A stretch of 64,000 bases of DNA, taken from assembly GCA_029953675.1 (NCBI GenBank), contig JAMWBK010000013.1, positions 372,001 to 436,000 of the forward strand, read 5' to 3'. Below the pieces are notes generated by a model. That model did no database searches. It was not told the origin of the DNA and saw nothing but the letters and a program-made list of their open reading frames with translations. This DNA comes from Rhodosorus marinus. Taxonomy: Eukaryota; Rhodophyta; Stylonematophyceae; Stylonematales; Stylonemataceae. Position numbers and translations under genes: made by a program. This document shows positions 22,451-34,650 of the stretch, in pieces. Positions within the stretch are counted from its first letter, which is position 1. The number at the start of each line of letters is the position of its first letter.

Positions 22451-23800
22451 GATGAGGTGATTGATTGTTTTTCAACTAAGATCTATTAACAGTAAATAAC
22501 ACTAGAGGAGAAGCATCGAACACAGAAAATGATGCACTGCACATCAGTCGCACTATATGCACTTTCTTCTTTGTATTAAGGACCTGTGCATGATGTCAAC
22601 GAGCTTTGAGGCTTCCATTCTTTCAGATAAGCGCTACCAAGTATGGTAAAAGCCAAAGAGCTGCTCTGGGGGTGCGAACGAGGCATTCCCGAGCCGGTCT
22701 TTTGCATAAAGCAGGCGGTCCTTTTTCAGGCAAAATTATGTTCGCGTTTCTGTCTTGCTATCGGTGCAGTACGAATGCTTCATGCACTCCTCTTCACCCT
22801 CAGCAACCCTCTCGATGAATGAGGGAGTGCTAGCCTCCGAGCCACTTGTCACGGTGAGAAACGGCAGGAGCATAAAGATTGAATTATTTTTCTGTAAAAA
22901 AACTAGTAGGATATTCTCTAGAGAAACAGTGGAGCAACACGTGTTGACTTCGTCTTCAATGGTTAGATAGTTTCATTTAATCCAATTAACATATACCACG
23001 CGTCTTGTATCATCATGCAGATGCTAAATAGTCCAATGAAAATAGCCTTATCATATCTTTCTGTTGCGAGAAACCTAATATAAAAGATATCTCAGCAGAT
23101 CCTATCATAAACAAATGTAATTCAATATATTTTGTGCAACCAGCTCGCAATATTTTCATTTGTATTCGTACAAAATTCCGCGGTCGGAGCTTCGAGACCT
23201 AACGCAATATCTTTTCATCCTCTTGTTTTTCTTCTCTTTTTTAGAAGACAGACTGTCTATATTCATAATCCGAAATAATTTTATCCCCCCAGCTGACATC
23301 GAAAATTTGGATAAAATAGGCCGGTTTGTCAAACAAGGAATTTGTCATATTTTTGAACGCTTTTCGTCTTCTGAGAGAGATTTCTCTGCAACTAGTGAGA
23401 GCCTCCGTTTTGGGGGATAAGCTGTGCAAAACTAGCTAGTGAGGACTGAGTTTTAAGAGAGCACTCAGTGAAGTAGCGCTCTACTATAAAGTTTAGTAGG
23501 AACGGTGTATCAATTTTGTTTCCTTTCCCCCAAAGCCCTTTTCCCCAACCCCGTTCACGACCACATTCCCGTGGACTGAAGAGAGCTCTCAAGGTGGAAA
23601 GAGATATCTCTGGCTGGAAGACCATGTGATAAAAATCCAAGAGGAGCTTCCGGAGCGGCAGCTGAGGACTTGGGGTGGTGGGGAACTATGGGTGGCATGA
23701 TAGGGAGGGGTGTTGAAAAGCAAGCATCTGAATACCTGCTTTGAGGTTTGTTTTTCAGGAGAGCGAAGACCTGTTGTAGCAGGCATGAGGGGTACGTGAT
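22451..23800. other. Intergenic, AT-rich centre
   Basis: No gene is supportable. 22870-23310 is AT-rich. The 3' half turns richer in G on the plus strand near 23640-23760, just ahead of the next plus-strand gene. A polypyrimidine-AG (tttgtttttcag, ending at 23759) could be the acceptor of a 5' UTR intron of that gene. Confidence 0.4.
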
Positions 23801-24316
23801 ATGGGACATGTGCCGAACGCGTTTGGTTGGTCTGCGTCTGACTCTTTTCTGTTTTTTATTGCTTTGGTAGGAGGACTCGCGAGCATGATTGCTGGAAGCA
23901 AGCTCTTGAGAAAATATTTTTGGTATGGCTTCGAGGTCCAGAAACCAGTGAATGCTGTGGGCAATACCGCGCGCCGGCTGAAGGCTGCTTCACAGAAAGA
24001 AACGCGAGAACGTCAACTGAGTGCGAAGGAGGAGCTTGAACTTCGCGCTGAGGCTGAGTATTATGCTGCATGGGCGACAAACTGCATGTTACCTTGGGAA
24101 AGAGCTCAAATGAACGAGAACAAAACTCCGCTAAGACTTTGGGAGAAGGTGTACTGGGCAGTTTTTCCCGTGTTGGGAGTCTCCGGCTTCATCTACGAGA
24201 TGAGGGGCTCGAACAACAAGTTGAGACACTTCTTTAGGAAAGACCAAGACATTGATCCGGAAATTCGAGCTTTGCACAAACACTCGGAATTCGATAGGCT
24301 TTGGCGATTTTTTTGA
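23801..24316 (+). CDS. Small membrane protein, two predicted helices, unknown function
   Basis: An open frame of 171 residues from an ATG at 23801. Two hydrophobic segments are visible: about residues 15-31 (FLFFIALVGGLASMIAG) and about 119-134 (VYWAVFPVLGVSGFIYEM region). Between them lies a charged, probably alpha-helical or coiled segment (ETRERQLSAKEELELRAEAE). After the second segment comes a basic stretch and a C-terminus ending RLWRFF. I do not recognise the family. The size and topology are compatible with a mitochondrial inner-membrane accessory subunit, but nothing in the sequence proves that. Coding status is supported by composition, the stop just after a coherent C-terminus, and the position after a candidate 5' UTR acceptor site. 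Confidence 0.55.
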   Translation: MGHVPNAFGWSASDSFLFFIALVGGLASMIAGSKLLRKYFWYGFEVQKPVNAVGNTARRLKAASQKETRERQLSAKEELELRAEAEYYAAWATNCMLPWERAQMNENKTPLRLWEKVYWAVFPVLGVSGFIYEMRGSNNKLRHFFRKDQDIDPEIRALHKHSEFDRLWRFF

Positions 24317-25467
24317 TCGCCAAAGTCGTAGGGCGCGTTGAGAAATTTGTAAATATGTCGCAGTTTCAGAGAAAGAGATAGGTCAGTGTGCCAATTGTAG
24401 AGCCGTTTGTAATGCCTCATGACTTTTCGAAGATTAGAGTTGAGCTTTTTGTTCTGAGAATCGATGCCGGTCCAGATTACCATATCCTACAGGACGTGTG
24501 CATAAATTCCCAGGATAGAAGATGGTGCGCCTTGCGGATCGAAGGCGGGTTCCAATAGTAAATGAAGATAATGTGGGTTCAAGAATTTGATGCCCAGTTC
24601 TTTGGTGGAGCTGAAGCCCATAAGTGCCTACTCGGCTCTGGAATGCTCGTCGTCCTCGTCTCACTGCCTTCGTACGAGGTTTTCTTTCTGGCCAGGCCGC
24701 TGTAACCAATCTTCCCTTGTATCAAGAGCTCGCTTTCCTGCATCGTTCAAACGATCATGTCAGTGAAGGGCTAGCAGTGAACAATCCCATATAGTCTGCG
24801 CAATGTGAAATAGACGAGATACATTTTTTCTGCGCCACCCATACGTTTTCGTACATATTAGTAGCTTAACTTTCGTACTAACTTTCCTTAGGAGGAGGAG
24901 GGTCGCTGCATGACTTGCTTGCAGCCGGATTCTTCCTGAGCAGTATGTTCACAGTGTGTTGAGGATATCTGGGCGCTGAAGAGCGTAATAGGACTGAGCA
25001 TGGACACAACCAAGCCTAGAGGCTTTCCAGGTCACAACAGATCAACTTGCAGAAATGCGGTCCTACCAGAATACCATGAAAAGAAGGTTTTCATTTATAC
25101 ATCTGGTATAAAAATTCACATTTTTGTAGGGGTTCCGGTCTCAGGGTCTCGATTTTGACCTGACACCAGGTGGCCGCCGCTTCTGCCAGAGCGCCTTTAC
25201 AAGGACTTCGACTAATCGAAAAGAACTGGATTGCTCATGTCCCGTGAACCGCAGAGTGGGTGCACCCATACCGACTCCGTGATTCATTAGGCTCTTTAGC
25301 CAAGAGTCAGCTGATCAATGGTACGGGATATGCTGGGTCTCCGAAATCCGGGAACGATTGAGCACATACTCAGCGGAAAAGTATGCGGCAAGGTCGAAGC
25401 TTCTTGCGAGGCTGATGAGATCTCAGATCTTTTGTTCAAGCTGTAGAATTAACCCTTACAAAGCAAA
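24317..25467. other. Intergenic, no clear gene
   Basis: Convergent gap between the small membrane protein and PPIL3. A stretch around 24450-24550 reads protein-like on the plus strand (VLRIDAGPDYHILQDVCINS) before a stop, possibly a gene remnant, but no model is supportable. The remainder shows nothing recognisable. Confidence 0.35.
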
Positions 25468-25950
25468 TTAATCCGCGAAAGGATTTGCGTGTATCGTTGT
25501 GCTCTTCAAAACAATGTCTGCGACTGGTCGATCCTTCGCACCCACAGGAACAGCTTCCATTTTGTCAAGAACCTCATCTCCATGGATAACTTTGCCAAAC
25601 ACTGTGCAGGTCTGGTTCAGATGCGGAGCTTCTGCGTATGTTATGAAAAACTGAGACCCGTTCGTATTCGCTTGAGAAGTTGCCATCGCAAGCTGTCCGC
25701 GGGAAACAAACTTTGCTTCGGGATCGATTTCATCCTCAAACTTGCCACCCCACATTGACTTGCTCTTCCTGCCCGTACCAGAAGGATCGCCTCCTTGAAT
25801 CATGAACCCTTTCATATTACGATGAAATATCGTACCATCGTAGCTCCCTGAAGCAGACAAGCCAAGAAAGTTCTCCGAAGCCTTGGGAGCTTCGTCACAA
25901 AATAATTCCAACTTGATATCTCCCAGAGATGTATGTAGTGTTACCGACAT
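25468..25950 (-). CDS. PPIL3: Cyclophilin-type peptidyl-prolyl isomerase, PPIL3 class
   Basis: An intronless 160-residue cyclophilin with no targeting extension. It begins MSVTLHTSLGDIKLELFC and ends TIHANPFAD, both hallmarks of the PPIL3 (CypJ) subfamily, whose human member is a spliceosome-associated isomerase. The catalytic core is present: FHRNMKGFMIQGGDPSGTG (active-site Arg in FHR), SQFFIT and the conserved FGKVIHG. The tryptophan of classical cyclosporin-binding cyclophilins is replaced at that position, as usual for PPIL3 (HLNQTCTVFGK). The gene is divergent from eIF3k across 600 bases. Role in splicing is inferred from the subfamily. Confidence 0.93.
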   Translation of the reverse strand: MSVTLHTSLGDIKLELFCDEAPKASENFLGLSASGSYDGTIFHRNMKGFMIQGGDPSGTGRKSKSMWGGKFEDEIDPEAKFVSRGQLAMATSQANTNGSQFFITYAEAPHLNQTCTVFGKVIHGDEVLDKMEAVPVGAKDRPVADIVLKSTTIHANPFAD

Positions 25951-26549
25951 CTTTCATCTTCAATACTGAACACACACAATAAGGATTCTCATCTTCCTCC
26001 CCTCCACCCTCTCTCCATCACCGCCATCCCAAACCAATCCAAAACCCTAGTAACAAACCTCATCCAGCTCGCGAAGGTGACTCTTAACCAATCCTTCACC
26101 ATCGATTACGATTATCAAAACCGCCATTTATATTAACTAAATTCAGATCTCACGCATCTGGAACAATACACCACAATCTTTTATCTGTCACTGGCCTTCA
26201 GTCAATTTAAATCGACTGATTCAATCAATTAGTGGATATATTGGGGGGGGGGTAGTTAGTCGATTTCATCCTAGCCAAAATAGTATCCAAAAATGTCTTA
26301 AAAACAATCTTTAGGTTGCAAATGAGAAGGTGGAAAGGGGTTGTATAAATTGCGTCGATTCTGCTTGTTTCTTTTTTTTGTCGTCGGTCGCGAAGGAGGG
26401 AAATTTTGTTTGTGGGTTTTTGGTAGAGGGAGGTGAGAGGGAGAGGGTTGGCATTGGAAGAGAAGGCGTAGCTTTGTAAAGAGCGGTTTTGGTGTCGTTT
26501 TGGAAGTTTTGGAAAGGTTTTTGGATTATTTCTGGAATATTATACAACT
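25951..26549. promoter_or_regulatory. Bidirectional promoter region, PPIL3 / eIF3k
   Basis: This 599-base spacer separates divergent start codons. The half next to PPIL3 (25980-26130) is A/C-rich on the plus strand, while the half next to eIF3k (26240-26549) is G+T-rich, beginning with a run of about ten G near 26243. The composition switch at about 26150-26240 marks the likely boundary of the two 5' regions. No TATA box stands out. Confidence 0.45.
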
Positions 26550-27272
26550 ATGGGTTCAAGCCTGCAGGATGAGGTTGAGGGACTTCTGCAGAGTCAGCGG
26601 TACGATCCGTCAATCATTCCGAAACTGGAGGAGTATGTTCAGCATCAAGTGACGATTGGTTCTTATGATTCGGATGCGAATCTGGCGTTGCTTAAGTTGT
26701 ACCAGTTTTATCCCGAGTTGTACAACGCGGGTGTGGTTGCGAAGGTTCTCATGCTGGCGCTCACGGCGTTGCCGTCGACGGACTTCTTGTGTTCTCAGTA
26801 CCTTATATCGAGCAAATTTCAAAACCAGGAACCGGTACCAAAGCTCGTGAATCTGCTGGAATTACTTGAAGGCGGAAAGTATATTGAGTTCTGGGCTAGT
26901 AAGGAGTCTTACAAGGACCGCGTCCCCGCCGTCAAGGACTTTGATAAGTCCATTAGAAGATTTATGTTCGGAGTGATCAAGCGGACTTATATCGCAGTTG
27001 CGAGGGAGGAGCTCATGGTGAGTTGCATCGCCGCGTTCAGTTCTGCCCTCGGGATCCCATACTTATACGACGAATCGCCCCGGTTTCAATTGTAGGGACT
27101 CCTTAACCTCAAGGATGAAGAATTAACAGCGTTCATCAGCGATGAACAGCTTACTGAAGCTGATGGGCTTATTAAGCTCCCGCCGACGAAGGAGAATCAA
27201 CCGAAGCCCGTAAAAGTTACGGAGGCAATCAGCTTCCGTGAAGTCGCCCCTACACTGTTCAAGGTGATGTGA
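26550..27272 (+). CDS. EIF3K: Eukaryotic translation initiation factor 3 subunit K
   Basis: Two exons, 26550-27017 and 27096-27272, join in phase 0 across a 78-base intron (gtgagt...ttgtag) to give 214 residues, close to the usual 218. The N-terminal HEAT-like part begins MGSSLQDEVEGLLQSQRYDP and includes LEEYVQHQVTIGSYDSDANL and LKLYQFYP, all strongly conserved in eIF3k. The C-terminal winged-helix (PCI-like) part reads LLNLKDEELTAF and later PPTKENQPKPVKVTEAISF. eIF3k sits with eIF3l at the edge of the eIF3 complex on the 40S ribosome and is the non-essential subunit in many species. The start ATG follows a G+T-rich leader. Identification is secure from the N-terminus alone. Confidence 0.93.
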
Positions 27273-27832
27273 CCTGTCCATAGCAGGAAGATGAACTACC
27301 ACAACGGCTACAGAGCTACAGATCTTCGAGTTTTCTTTGTACTTTAGCCCTCATGGACCAGGATTTGTGGCCTGGACGCGCCCTCGTCGACGAGCTACGT
27401 TTCTTGACGTCCCTTGCAGCGATGGCCTCGCACTGGACACGTAGGCACGCCAAGTCCATTAATTAGAAATAACTTCTCCGTTCAGATTCGTAGTCCTCAG
27501 CAACGCTTTCATCGCTCCTGGAGGAGATTAGGAAGGGGCAATCCCACATGGTACAGCAAATAAAAACTAACGGAAGCCGCGACTGGCGAGGTCGTGCAAC
27601 TCACGGAAAGTCTGTTGGTAGGGAGCACCGGCACTTGAATACAAATCCATACTGCGAAATACGTCCAGCACAGTTCCTAGACTAGTATTTCAGCAGCGCA
27701 AACGCAAGCTCCAGCCGCCTTTGCATTCGTGGCCTGTGGCAAAGACAGCCTTCGGCGAACACTTCCGTCAGATCGCGTCGCAATTCCACACAAGCTTGCT
27801 CTCATTAACCCTCGCAGTTATCAAGCTGCGGT
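27273..27832. other. Convergent intergenic gap, eIF3k / APC2
   Basis: The 560 bases between the two stop codons should contain both 3' UTRs. The ORF opening at 27729 crosses into APC2 antisense and is a shadow. I see no other feature. Confidence 0.4.
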
Positions 27833-30784
27833 TCAATTGTTAGTCCGTAGGCTGTATTCTCTTCCGTTGACCTGGATTTTCTCTTCAACGACCAGCTCAT
27901 CCAACAACGACACAAGCTGCTCCTTGGTCTTATCGAAAGGTGGATTTTGGCAGAACATCTGTGCCAATGTGAGTCCTAGTCAGTTCCAAGCTGTAGCGAC
28001 CGCTTTTTGCGCGCTAGAGAACGCATCCTGCTACGTACCTTCAACATGTTGTGAATTCGCTCTACCGGGAGCGATCCCAGGTTGGTCAACATTCCGAGCA
28101 AGAAGGTTTCATACACCTTCATTTCATCTCGGGTATTGTTTACTGCGAGGTCCTCCTTATCGTCAGCGGCAGTCGCGCCTTCGAGGCCTTCGGCAAGAGC
28201 CGCATCGCTGCTAAAGTCCTCTACAAGTTGCAGGCTATCTTCGTCCACCTCCTTTAGCAAACCCCGCTGCAGCCATCTCCGCGCGTTCTTTTCTACATCC
28301 TCCTTGGAGAGCTTAAGCTCCTCTGCGAGATCGTCCACCTTCCACTTCCCGACTTTCTCGAAGCATTTAAACAGAGCTGCTTGGTTTGGGCTCACTGTCA
28401 TGCTCAGCTCCTTCCCGCTCTCCATCTCGATCCGAACCAAGACGACTAAGGTGAAACAAATGGGGAGGGGCAAGGCGCTGACTTCAGAGGCGAAAAAAAA
28501 AGGTTCAGCAGAGTTTTGAATCTTAACGGCTTCAATCTTACTTCCGAGATCAGGTTGCCACTTGAGTTTCCTAGGAGCTTTGGTTTCCTCAAAGTGTTTC
28601 TGGAGCAGCATGGCATCCTCCCGGAAGGGATCTGGCAGCTCGCCATCTTGCTCTTTCGTTTCCGGCCAGAAGTGCTGTTGGACACACACACACACACAAC
28701 ACAATCCCGCGAAACATCAGGGTTCGCTATGCTCTGCCATTGCACAGTTTAATGGGAACGAATGTGCTTACCTTGGACATGATGATAAACTCAAGATCTT
28801 GATTCAGATCGCTGTGTTCCTTAGCAGTTGCGGCCATGATCCTCTTGGTGTCCGCGTAGTCCTTGAGCATTACAGAGCAATCCTGCATTGCTTCGCTACC
28901 AAACCTTGCCTTGAACATCTCAACGTTCCAGATTTCCCTCTCAACATCCGCTCCTCGTTCCTGGCTGGTCAGCAGTTTGTGCCCCAGCATTTTGCGGTAC
29001 TCATTCGCGTACGCCTCTCTGGATCCATAGACATCGAACAATCTCGCCAAGGGATCGTTCTGTTCAATCATGTCCTCCTCGTCCTCAGCGCGAACTGAAG
29101 CGTCTGCAGGGTCAGGCTGCCACGCATCGAACGTTTCATCTGTGTACGGGCGAAACACAATGAGCCACACTATAATAATCCAAGTGCGCCTGTGAAGGCT
29201 AATCTTAGGCCTGCTTTACCTCGTGCGACTGAATCGTCGTCGTCTTGGACCGCGTCCTCTAAAACTTCAAGCAGTTCTCCCTCGTATTCGGTAACATCGG
29301 TTACAATACAGCGAATCGTGTCCGGTCTAGTCCGAAGGTATGCGCGGATAGGTTCGCAGACCTGTTCTACGATGACTCGCCGAGGATCGATGTGGCGTAA
29401 AGCTTTCACAAGGTGGACGTACTGCAGTATGATGTCCGCCGTATGGGCTCCTTGATGAAGAAGCCTTAGCTCCAATTGTTTCCTTAGACTTGAAGCGACT
29501 TCCAAGGCCTATAAACGGTAGCCACGAGGCATTCATCAGCAAAATAAGAAGGTACGAAAAGCAGAAGCATAGCGACGTACAAGATCAGTCTGGACTAAAC
29601 CAATGTTGATGTCTCCCAAGACCGGCTCACTGTGCGGAAAGTCTAGAATGATGTCAAACAGTTGACGGATTCGAGCCTGAGACAGAGAATAACACATCTG
29701 AAACTCTAGCCTGGCTCTCCAGTAGCTCAAATCATCGTTAACATCGGCTTCCATTTGGCTGAGAATACACTGCAGCACTGGTATCGCGTGATCTTCCAGC
29801 CACTCACGAAGACCACCCAGTGCAGCCTCTTCAAAGTCATTATGACATCGCTCCTCAATCTAAAGACCCGCAAAAAGAGCTCAGAATGCAGGCAAGCAAC
29901 ATGTTTGAAAGGTCGAAAACTGTATTCCTGATCCGATGGGGTCAGCGTACCTCGCGATCGAGGGCCTTTGACAGCGACTCCCAAGCGATGTCGAGAATGG
30001 ACGCCTTCAGGCCCAGTGTCTTCCAGGCTGCACAAAATTCCTGGAAGCCGTCGAGGTCTGCTGCAATCCTATCCCGTAGAATCTTGCTGAGAATTGGTTC
30101 CGTGCATTCAGGCAGAGACTTCTCGGTGACCTTTCTCCCGGCCAAGAGCAATGAACAAGGAACCAGGAAGGCGAATCTTTCGTCTCAGCGATGCTTTGTT
30201 TTGACTCGGATAGAAGCTTTTGTGGATCTCTCACGGCTTGGATGTGGTTGGCCAGGAAGACATTCACGTAGGCCGCTTCGTTCCCGAGGAGCGTTGATAG
30301 GGCCTCGAGATTTCCTCGTGAGCTGTATGGGCAGAATAGGTGAATGAAATTTGTCGAGAAAATTAGCTCGCCAAAGTCTTCTGTGTGCTCCGTTGGAAAG
30401 GATAAAAGTTGTTTTACCTCATGATTTGGTCTCCCAGCTGGCGTAGAACCGGCGTCAGCTGCTTCTCCATCTACGATCGATTAGAAACAAAAAGGTTCAG
30501 ATACTCTGGAGTAGCTTTTCGAAGCTTTCAATAGCACTCACGTTTCTGCCAGATTGCGAAGATAGGTGGACTTGGAAGATTGCCGCAGGAAGCTGCTCTT
30601 CAATTAGGGTTTTCAGCTTCTCCTCGTGTGAAATCAAGGCAATATCAGCCAGAGCCTTTGTGAGCACGAGCCTTTCCACTACTCCAGCTCGGTTGATCTC
30701 CTCTGACAATGTCCAGTCGCGCTGCTTGTCAGGCAAGCTCCAGATCGTCGTCGAAGACTCACACAGTCGCCACACTCGTTCCAT
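27833..30784 (-). CDS. APC2: Anaphase-promoting complex subunit 2 (cullin-like)
   Basis: The cullin-homology subunit of the anaphase-promoting complex, which with APC11 forms the ubiquitin-ligase core that triggers anaphase. Ten exons are modelled: 30784-30542, 30470-30418, 30322-30235, 30130-29951, 29859-29581, 29508-29220, 29169-28772, 28674-28542, 28445-28039 and 27958-27833. Frames close to give 731 residues. The N-terminal cullin-repeat half includes LREWLEDHAIPVLQ. The cullin-homology domain is unmistakable: WQPDPADA, YGSREAYANEYRKMLGHKLL, IWNVEMFKARFGSEAMQDCS and VMLKDYADTKRI. A beta-sheet follows (MTVSPNQAALFKCFEK), and the C-terminal winged helix reads HNMLKMFCQNPPFDKTKEQL and ends EYSLRTNN. 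The intron after exon 7 contains a short CA microsatellite (28681-28700). The length is shorter than animal APC2 (about 820) but similar to other protist forms. Confidence 0.88.
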
Positions 30785-32911
30785 TGTGAAAGTTGTCTGG
30801 TTTCTCAGCTCAACTCATTCAACTTGATTGCTTTAGCCAAACCCTGGGCATTAGATACTCCTTTACTCATGTCACATCTCACAATCCCATAACGGCCCAA
30901 AAGCTTGAAACTAAACCCCCCGCCCCCCCCCTCCAAGTCCTCTTCGAATGATTATCCGGTAGGCATTTAGCAGTTGAAATCCACTGGCTCACTGGTTTGC
31001 AGTTGCTCTAAGCGAGGTCCTCTTTCAAGGTCTAGCGTCATCGCGCCATAGTGGCTCCCTCGAGATGTGCGGTTCCGAAACTTCCGCTTTATTGACATCG
31101 TTCTGAAAACGGCGGGGAAGATCAACCCGGAATGTAAAATGGAATCGTGAAACTGAGCTCTGCTCTACCACCAGGTCAGGTAGCTTACGGAATCAGATCT
31201 GCACTGAAGAGGGAGCGTCGGGGATGTGCGACGAGGTTGGCGAATTTTGGTGATTGGCTAGAGAAAAGATCCCATGTCGGCAGCGAGGAATAGTTCGGAT
31301 GGCCAAAACAGGCTTGTTGAGGGCTGGGGACGTCGATTGGATGAAGAGTGATGCAGCAAGTGACCATCTGGTCTGGTTTTACGGCTTGGGTTCGCAACGG
31401 CGTCCAGCATCGTCACACCGCAGGACCGTAAACCGCGCGCGCCAGAGACAGCGACGTTTTCAGATGTTTTGCCTGCGGTTTACCAGACTCTTACAGCAGG
31501 GAAGCCGGCATTTGATATTCATAGCCGCGAAAACTTAACCTCCTCACTCCAAGGAGGTAGGGGAAAACTTCTCGTCCATTGAACAGAAAAGCTGGCATAG
31601 CATGCTCCCTCCCTTAAACTTGGTCCTCAAGATCATTCTACGCTCCGTAAGAATCCGTATTCCCCCGCATTCCTTTCTCTGTCCCGCCCCGCTTCACGAC
31701 CCCACCCCAACTCAGGAATTCAACCCCAGACTAACGTAACCCCAGAGCAAAAGAAAACATTCGACTTTCGAATACCACAAATTATTTCCGATTGTCTTGT
31801 CCCATTTTCCCTCAGATCTTCAAAACCAATCTAAACGGCATCTCCAGCCGGGCCAAATCTAATGACCAAATTTCTCCTTCACATCAATGTTCCCCCCCTC
31901 TTACGCAATAACAAAATAAAGGAAAATATTAGGTTTTAAATTTACGTTTACAGAACTGATTGAATAACTTCAAATTCGTTTTCCTTTTGATCACAAAAAT
32001 TTGTTTTTAAGCTCTTTTTTCGTCCGTCATTTTTTCTTTACAAATTCTTCTTTATTCTATTCGAAGTAGTTTTGCAGAGTGGATGTCAGGCAGCGTCAAA
32101 AACAGGAAGAAAACAACCGTTTGGTCGCAATCAGCTGCTGATTAATCATGACCGAAGACTAGGGTTGTCATATTTAGTCCAAAATCAACTTTAGTACCGT
32201 TTTTAGTACATGTACTATGTAATAAAAGAAGAAACTTCGGATGTACTTGTGATGAAAATCTTTGAGAAAAGGGGACTAGCCAGTACATTTTAATTGGACA
32301 GGTTTTTAGAATATTTTAGATGTATAAAGTTGAATTATCTTTTTTTATTGGTTATCATTGGACCTCATGTTTTATCGGACATTTTATGACAGTCCGACGG
32401 AATGGAAAGATGTTGGGCTAACGTTTTTTAGAGAGCGGGGGAGGGGAAAGAGATGGAGTGAAATGAAATGTAAAAAGTGGAAGTCAGGTGGGGAATGAGT
32501 GTGGGTACAGGAAGTAGGTGGGTGGGTGTGATGTGTGTGCGGTGGTTTTGGGGTGGGGTGGGGTGGGGTGGGGTGGGGGAGGGAGGAGGAGGGTAGTAGT
32601 AAAGCAGGTTGAGCTGTGTTTATTTAGTAAAGGTTTTTGGGGGGCTGCTTGGTGTTTTGTTTTGTGTTTTTGGACGAGGGTTGATACAGCTGCAATGTGG
32701 AAGGCGGTTGGATGAAGGGTTGGCTACAGACTGACTGAGGAGGCTGTTAACTGCTTTGTTTTTTTTGTGAACGGCCGTACTCGTATTCGAAGGTCTTGGG
32801 ATTCCCTGGAGGATCTCGTCGGTCCAGGTTTTGTTTTTAGGTGTGGGAGAAACGGGAGCTTTGCGTGTTTGTTCAGGGACTGTCTCCGGAGTCTCACGGT
32901 TTTAGGCAGTG
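30785..32911. promoter_or_regulatory. Divergent intergenic region APC2 / GT71 with GGGGT array
   Basis: A spacer of 2.1 kb between divergent genes with no supportable ORF. 30900-31900 is C/A-rich on the plus strand (APC2 side), 31900-32400 is AT-rich, and 32400-32911 is strongly G+T-rich (GT71 side). The last part includes five to six tandem GGGGT units at about 32550-32583, a strong G-quadruplex candidate on the coding strand about 330 bases upstream of the start codon. Confidence 0.5.
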
Positions 32912-34650
32912 ATGGGGGTAAATTCTCGGCGGTGGAGTAGTTTTGCCCAAGTGCGGGTTGATCGGACGCTTAGGGCGCTCAGGAGTAGGCCCCGCTTCGA
33001 AAGATTCAAGGCCATAAAGAAGCATCAGTATGACCCTAGATTGCTCCGAAGCTCTTTGGCGCTGGTTCTTCTGGTTGGATTGGTGTATACTATGGCATCT
33101 CTCAACGCACGCAGGCTTTGGTATAATCGAGTCGAGCCGTATGCGAGTACCATTCCGGTGGACTATCCCTACGACTCGATATACAGGACTCCGCAAGACA
33201 TGGAATGTCTGGCATGGAAATCACAAAGTGGTTTAAAACCTTGTGCGCATGTGGTCAAATCATCTGAGACAGGGTATTGCATTGTAAAGGATCTGATCAG
33301 CAATTCTGTATTCAAGGTATGTTCTTCGTGCACGACGCAGACGCAGTACCAGCTTCCGTACCCCGGACGCTTTCCCGGTATCAATACTTTCGGGGCCCTT
33401 TCCTGAAAACAATTCATGTCCGTTTGAAGTAGGTGATGAGCACTTCTCCGGGGACGTTCGGTCAGAGGCCCAGCTTTTCTTGCCAAGGCCACTTTCTCGA
33501 CTTTATAAACTTTCGAGTAGGGGCCCAGATACACGTACAGGAGCTTGAAAGAGAACCAGATCCAGTTGTGGAGCAGGAAGGTCGGGAGTCATCGAGGGGT
33601 ATTGTCATGGCAGTGAACGACAGAAATTTCCCGTCAATGTTTGCGGTTGTTCGAAGACTTCGGGATGAAGGATGCGAGTTGCCTGTGGAGCTCTGGCATC
33701 TAGCAGATGAGCTCGCGACAGTAGGTAGCGCCCTAGACGATTTGGTAGACAACTACAACGTTCTTCTGATGAAGGTCGAAGACCCGAAGATTAGAGGATT
33801 TCTGGTCAAGGTCTACGCCGTGGAGATGAGCAAGTTCGATCAGCTCCTGTTCCTCGATTCAGACAACTTTCCGCTCAAGGATCCGACGTACCTCTTCGAC
33901 ACGCCCGAGTTTCAGAAGACTGGAGCCATTTTCTGGCCGGATTTCTGGCATCCATCGTTCTCTATATTCGACACCGGTCCGGGGGGGCTGGCGTGGGAGT
34001 TGTTCGGGGTGAAATGCGATAACGAAATGGAGCAGGAAAGTGGACAGCTGCTTGTGGACCGAAAGAGACATTCGAAGGCGTTGTCCCTGACGGCATGGTA
34101 TGGACACAATAACAGCATCGTTCAGGAGCTTCGGGCGGTTTGGGGAGACAAGGACCTATTCCGGTTGGCTTTCAAGAGACTCTCGGTGGAGTATCACATG
34201 ATTCAGACCTTGCCAGGACTTGCTGGACGCAATCTTGCTAGAAAAAAAGACGACCTCGGGGAGGGCTCCAATTTTTGCGGGCAGACAATGGTCCAACACG
34301 ACCCAAAGGGGGAGGTCGTTTTCTTGCACCGAAATACGGCGAAACTGGACAGCGTCAGCGGGAAGGCGATGACGTGGGAGACGATCCAACGTTACGGCGG
34401 CATCAATGTCGCCAACTACACGGTGCTCATGAACCAATTTAGGATGGCCGACACTTGTTGGTATTTTCCAAACATGGACGACCCAGAGCTGAACCCTAAA
34501 TACGAGGAAGTCACTTTCGGACATGTCGAGGCGATAGCCATTTCGCGGGTCACTGCACTCGAGACGCGCATCAGGAAAGAGTCACTTGCGAAAAAGTCGC
34601 ATAACCGGGTTACCAAATCTTTACTGAAGATTTTCCATGGGTGGACATAG
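32912..34650 (+). CDS. Type II membrane mannosyltransferase-like protein (GT71, MNN1/MNN2 family)
   Basis: Two exons, 32912-33316 and 33433-34650, join in phase 0 to give 540 residues. A single signal-anchor segment covers about residues 47-64 (RSSLALVLLVGLVYTMAS), preceded by a basic cytosolic tail, giving type II Golgi topology. The catalytic domain matches the Mannosyl_trans3 (PF11051) pattern: RGIVMAVNDRNFPSMFAVV, LLFLDSDNFPLKDPTYLF (the DxD-like DSD near 277-279), FWPDFW (about 302-307) and EQESGQLLVDRKRHSKAL. Fungal members extend N-glycan or cell-wall mannan with GDP-mannose; here the acceptor is unknown. The ATG at 32912 is the first in frame after a G-rich leader. The 3' splice site choice fixes the stretch just after the stem and is less certain than the catalytic part. 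Confidence 0.83.

Noticed and set aside
29820-30347. Plus-strand ORF of 175 codons opposite APC2
   Set aside because: It is antisense to conserved cullin exons, crosses their introns and has no family resemblance.
32550-32583. Telomere-like GGGGT repeat as an interstitial telomere
   Set aside because: The unit is not a usual telomere repeat, the run is short, and it sits within a G+T-rich gene leader like several others.
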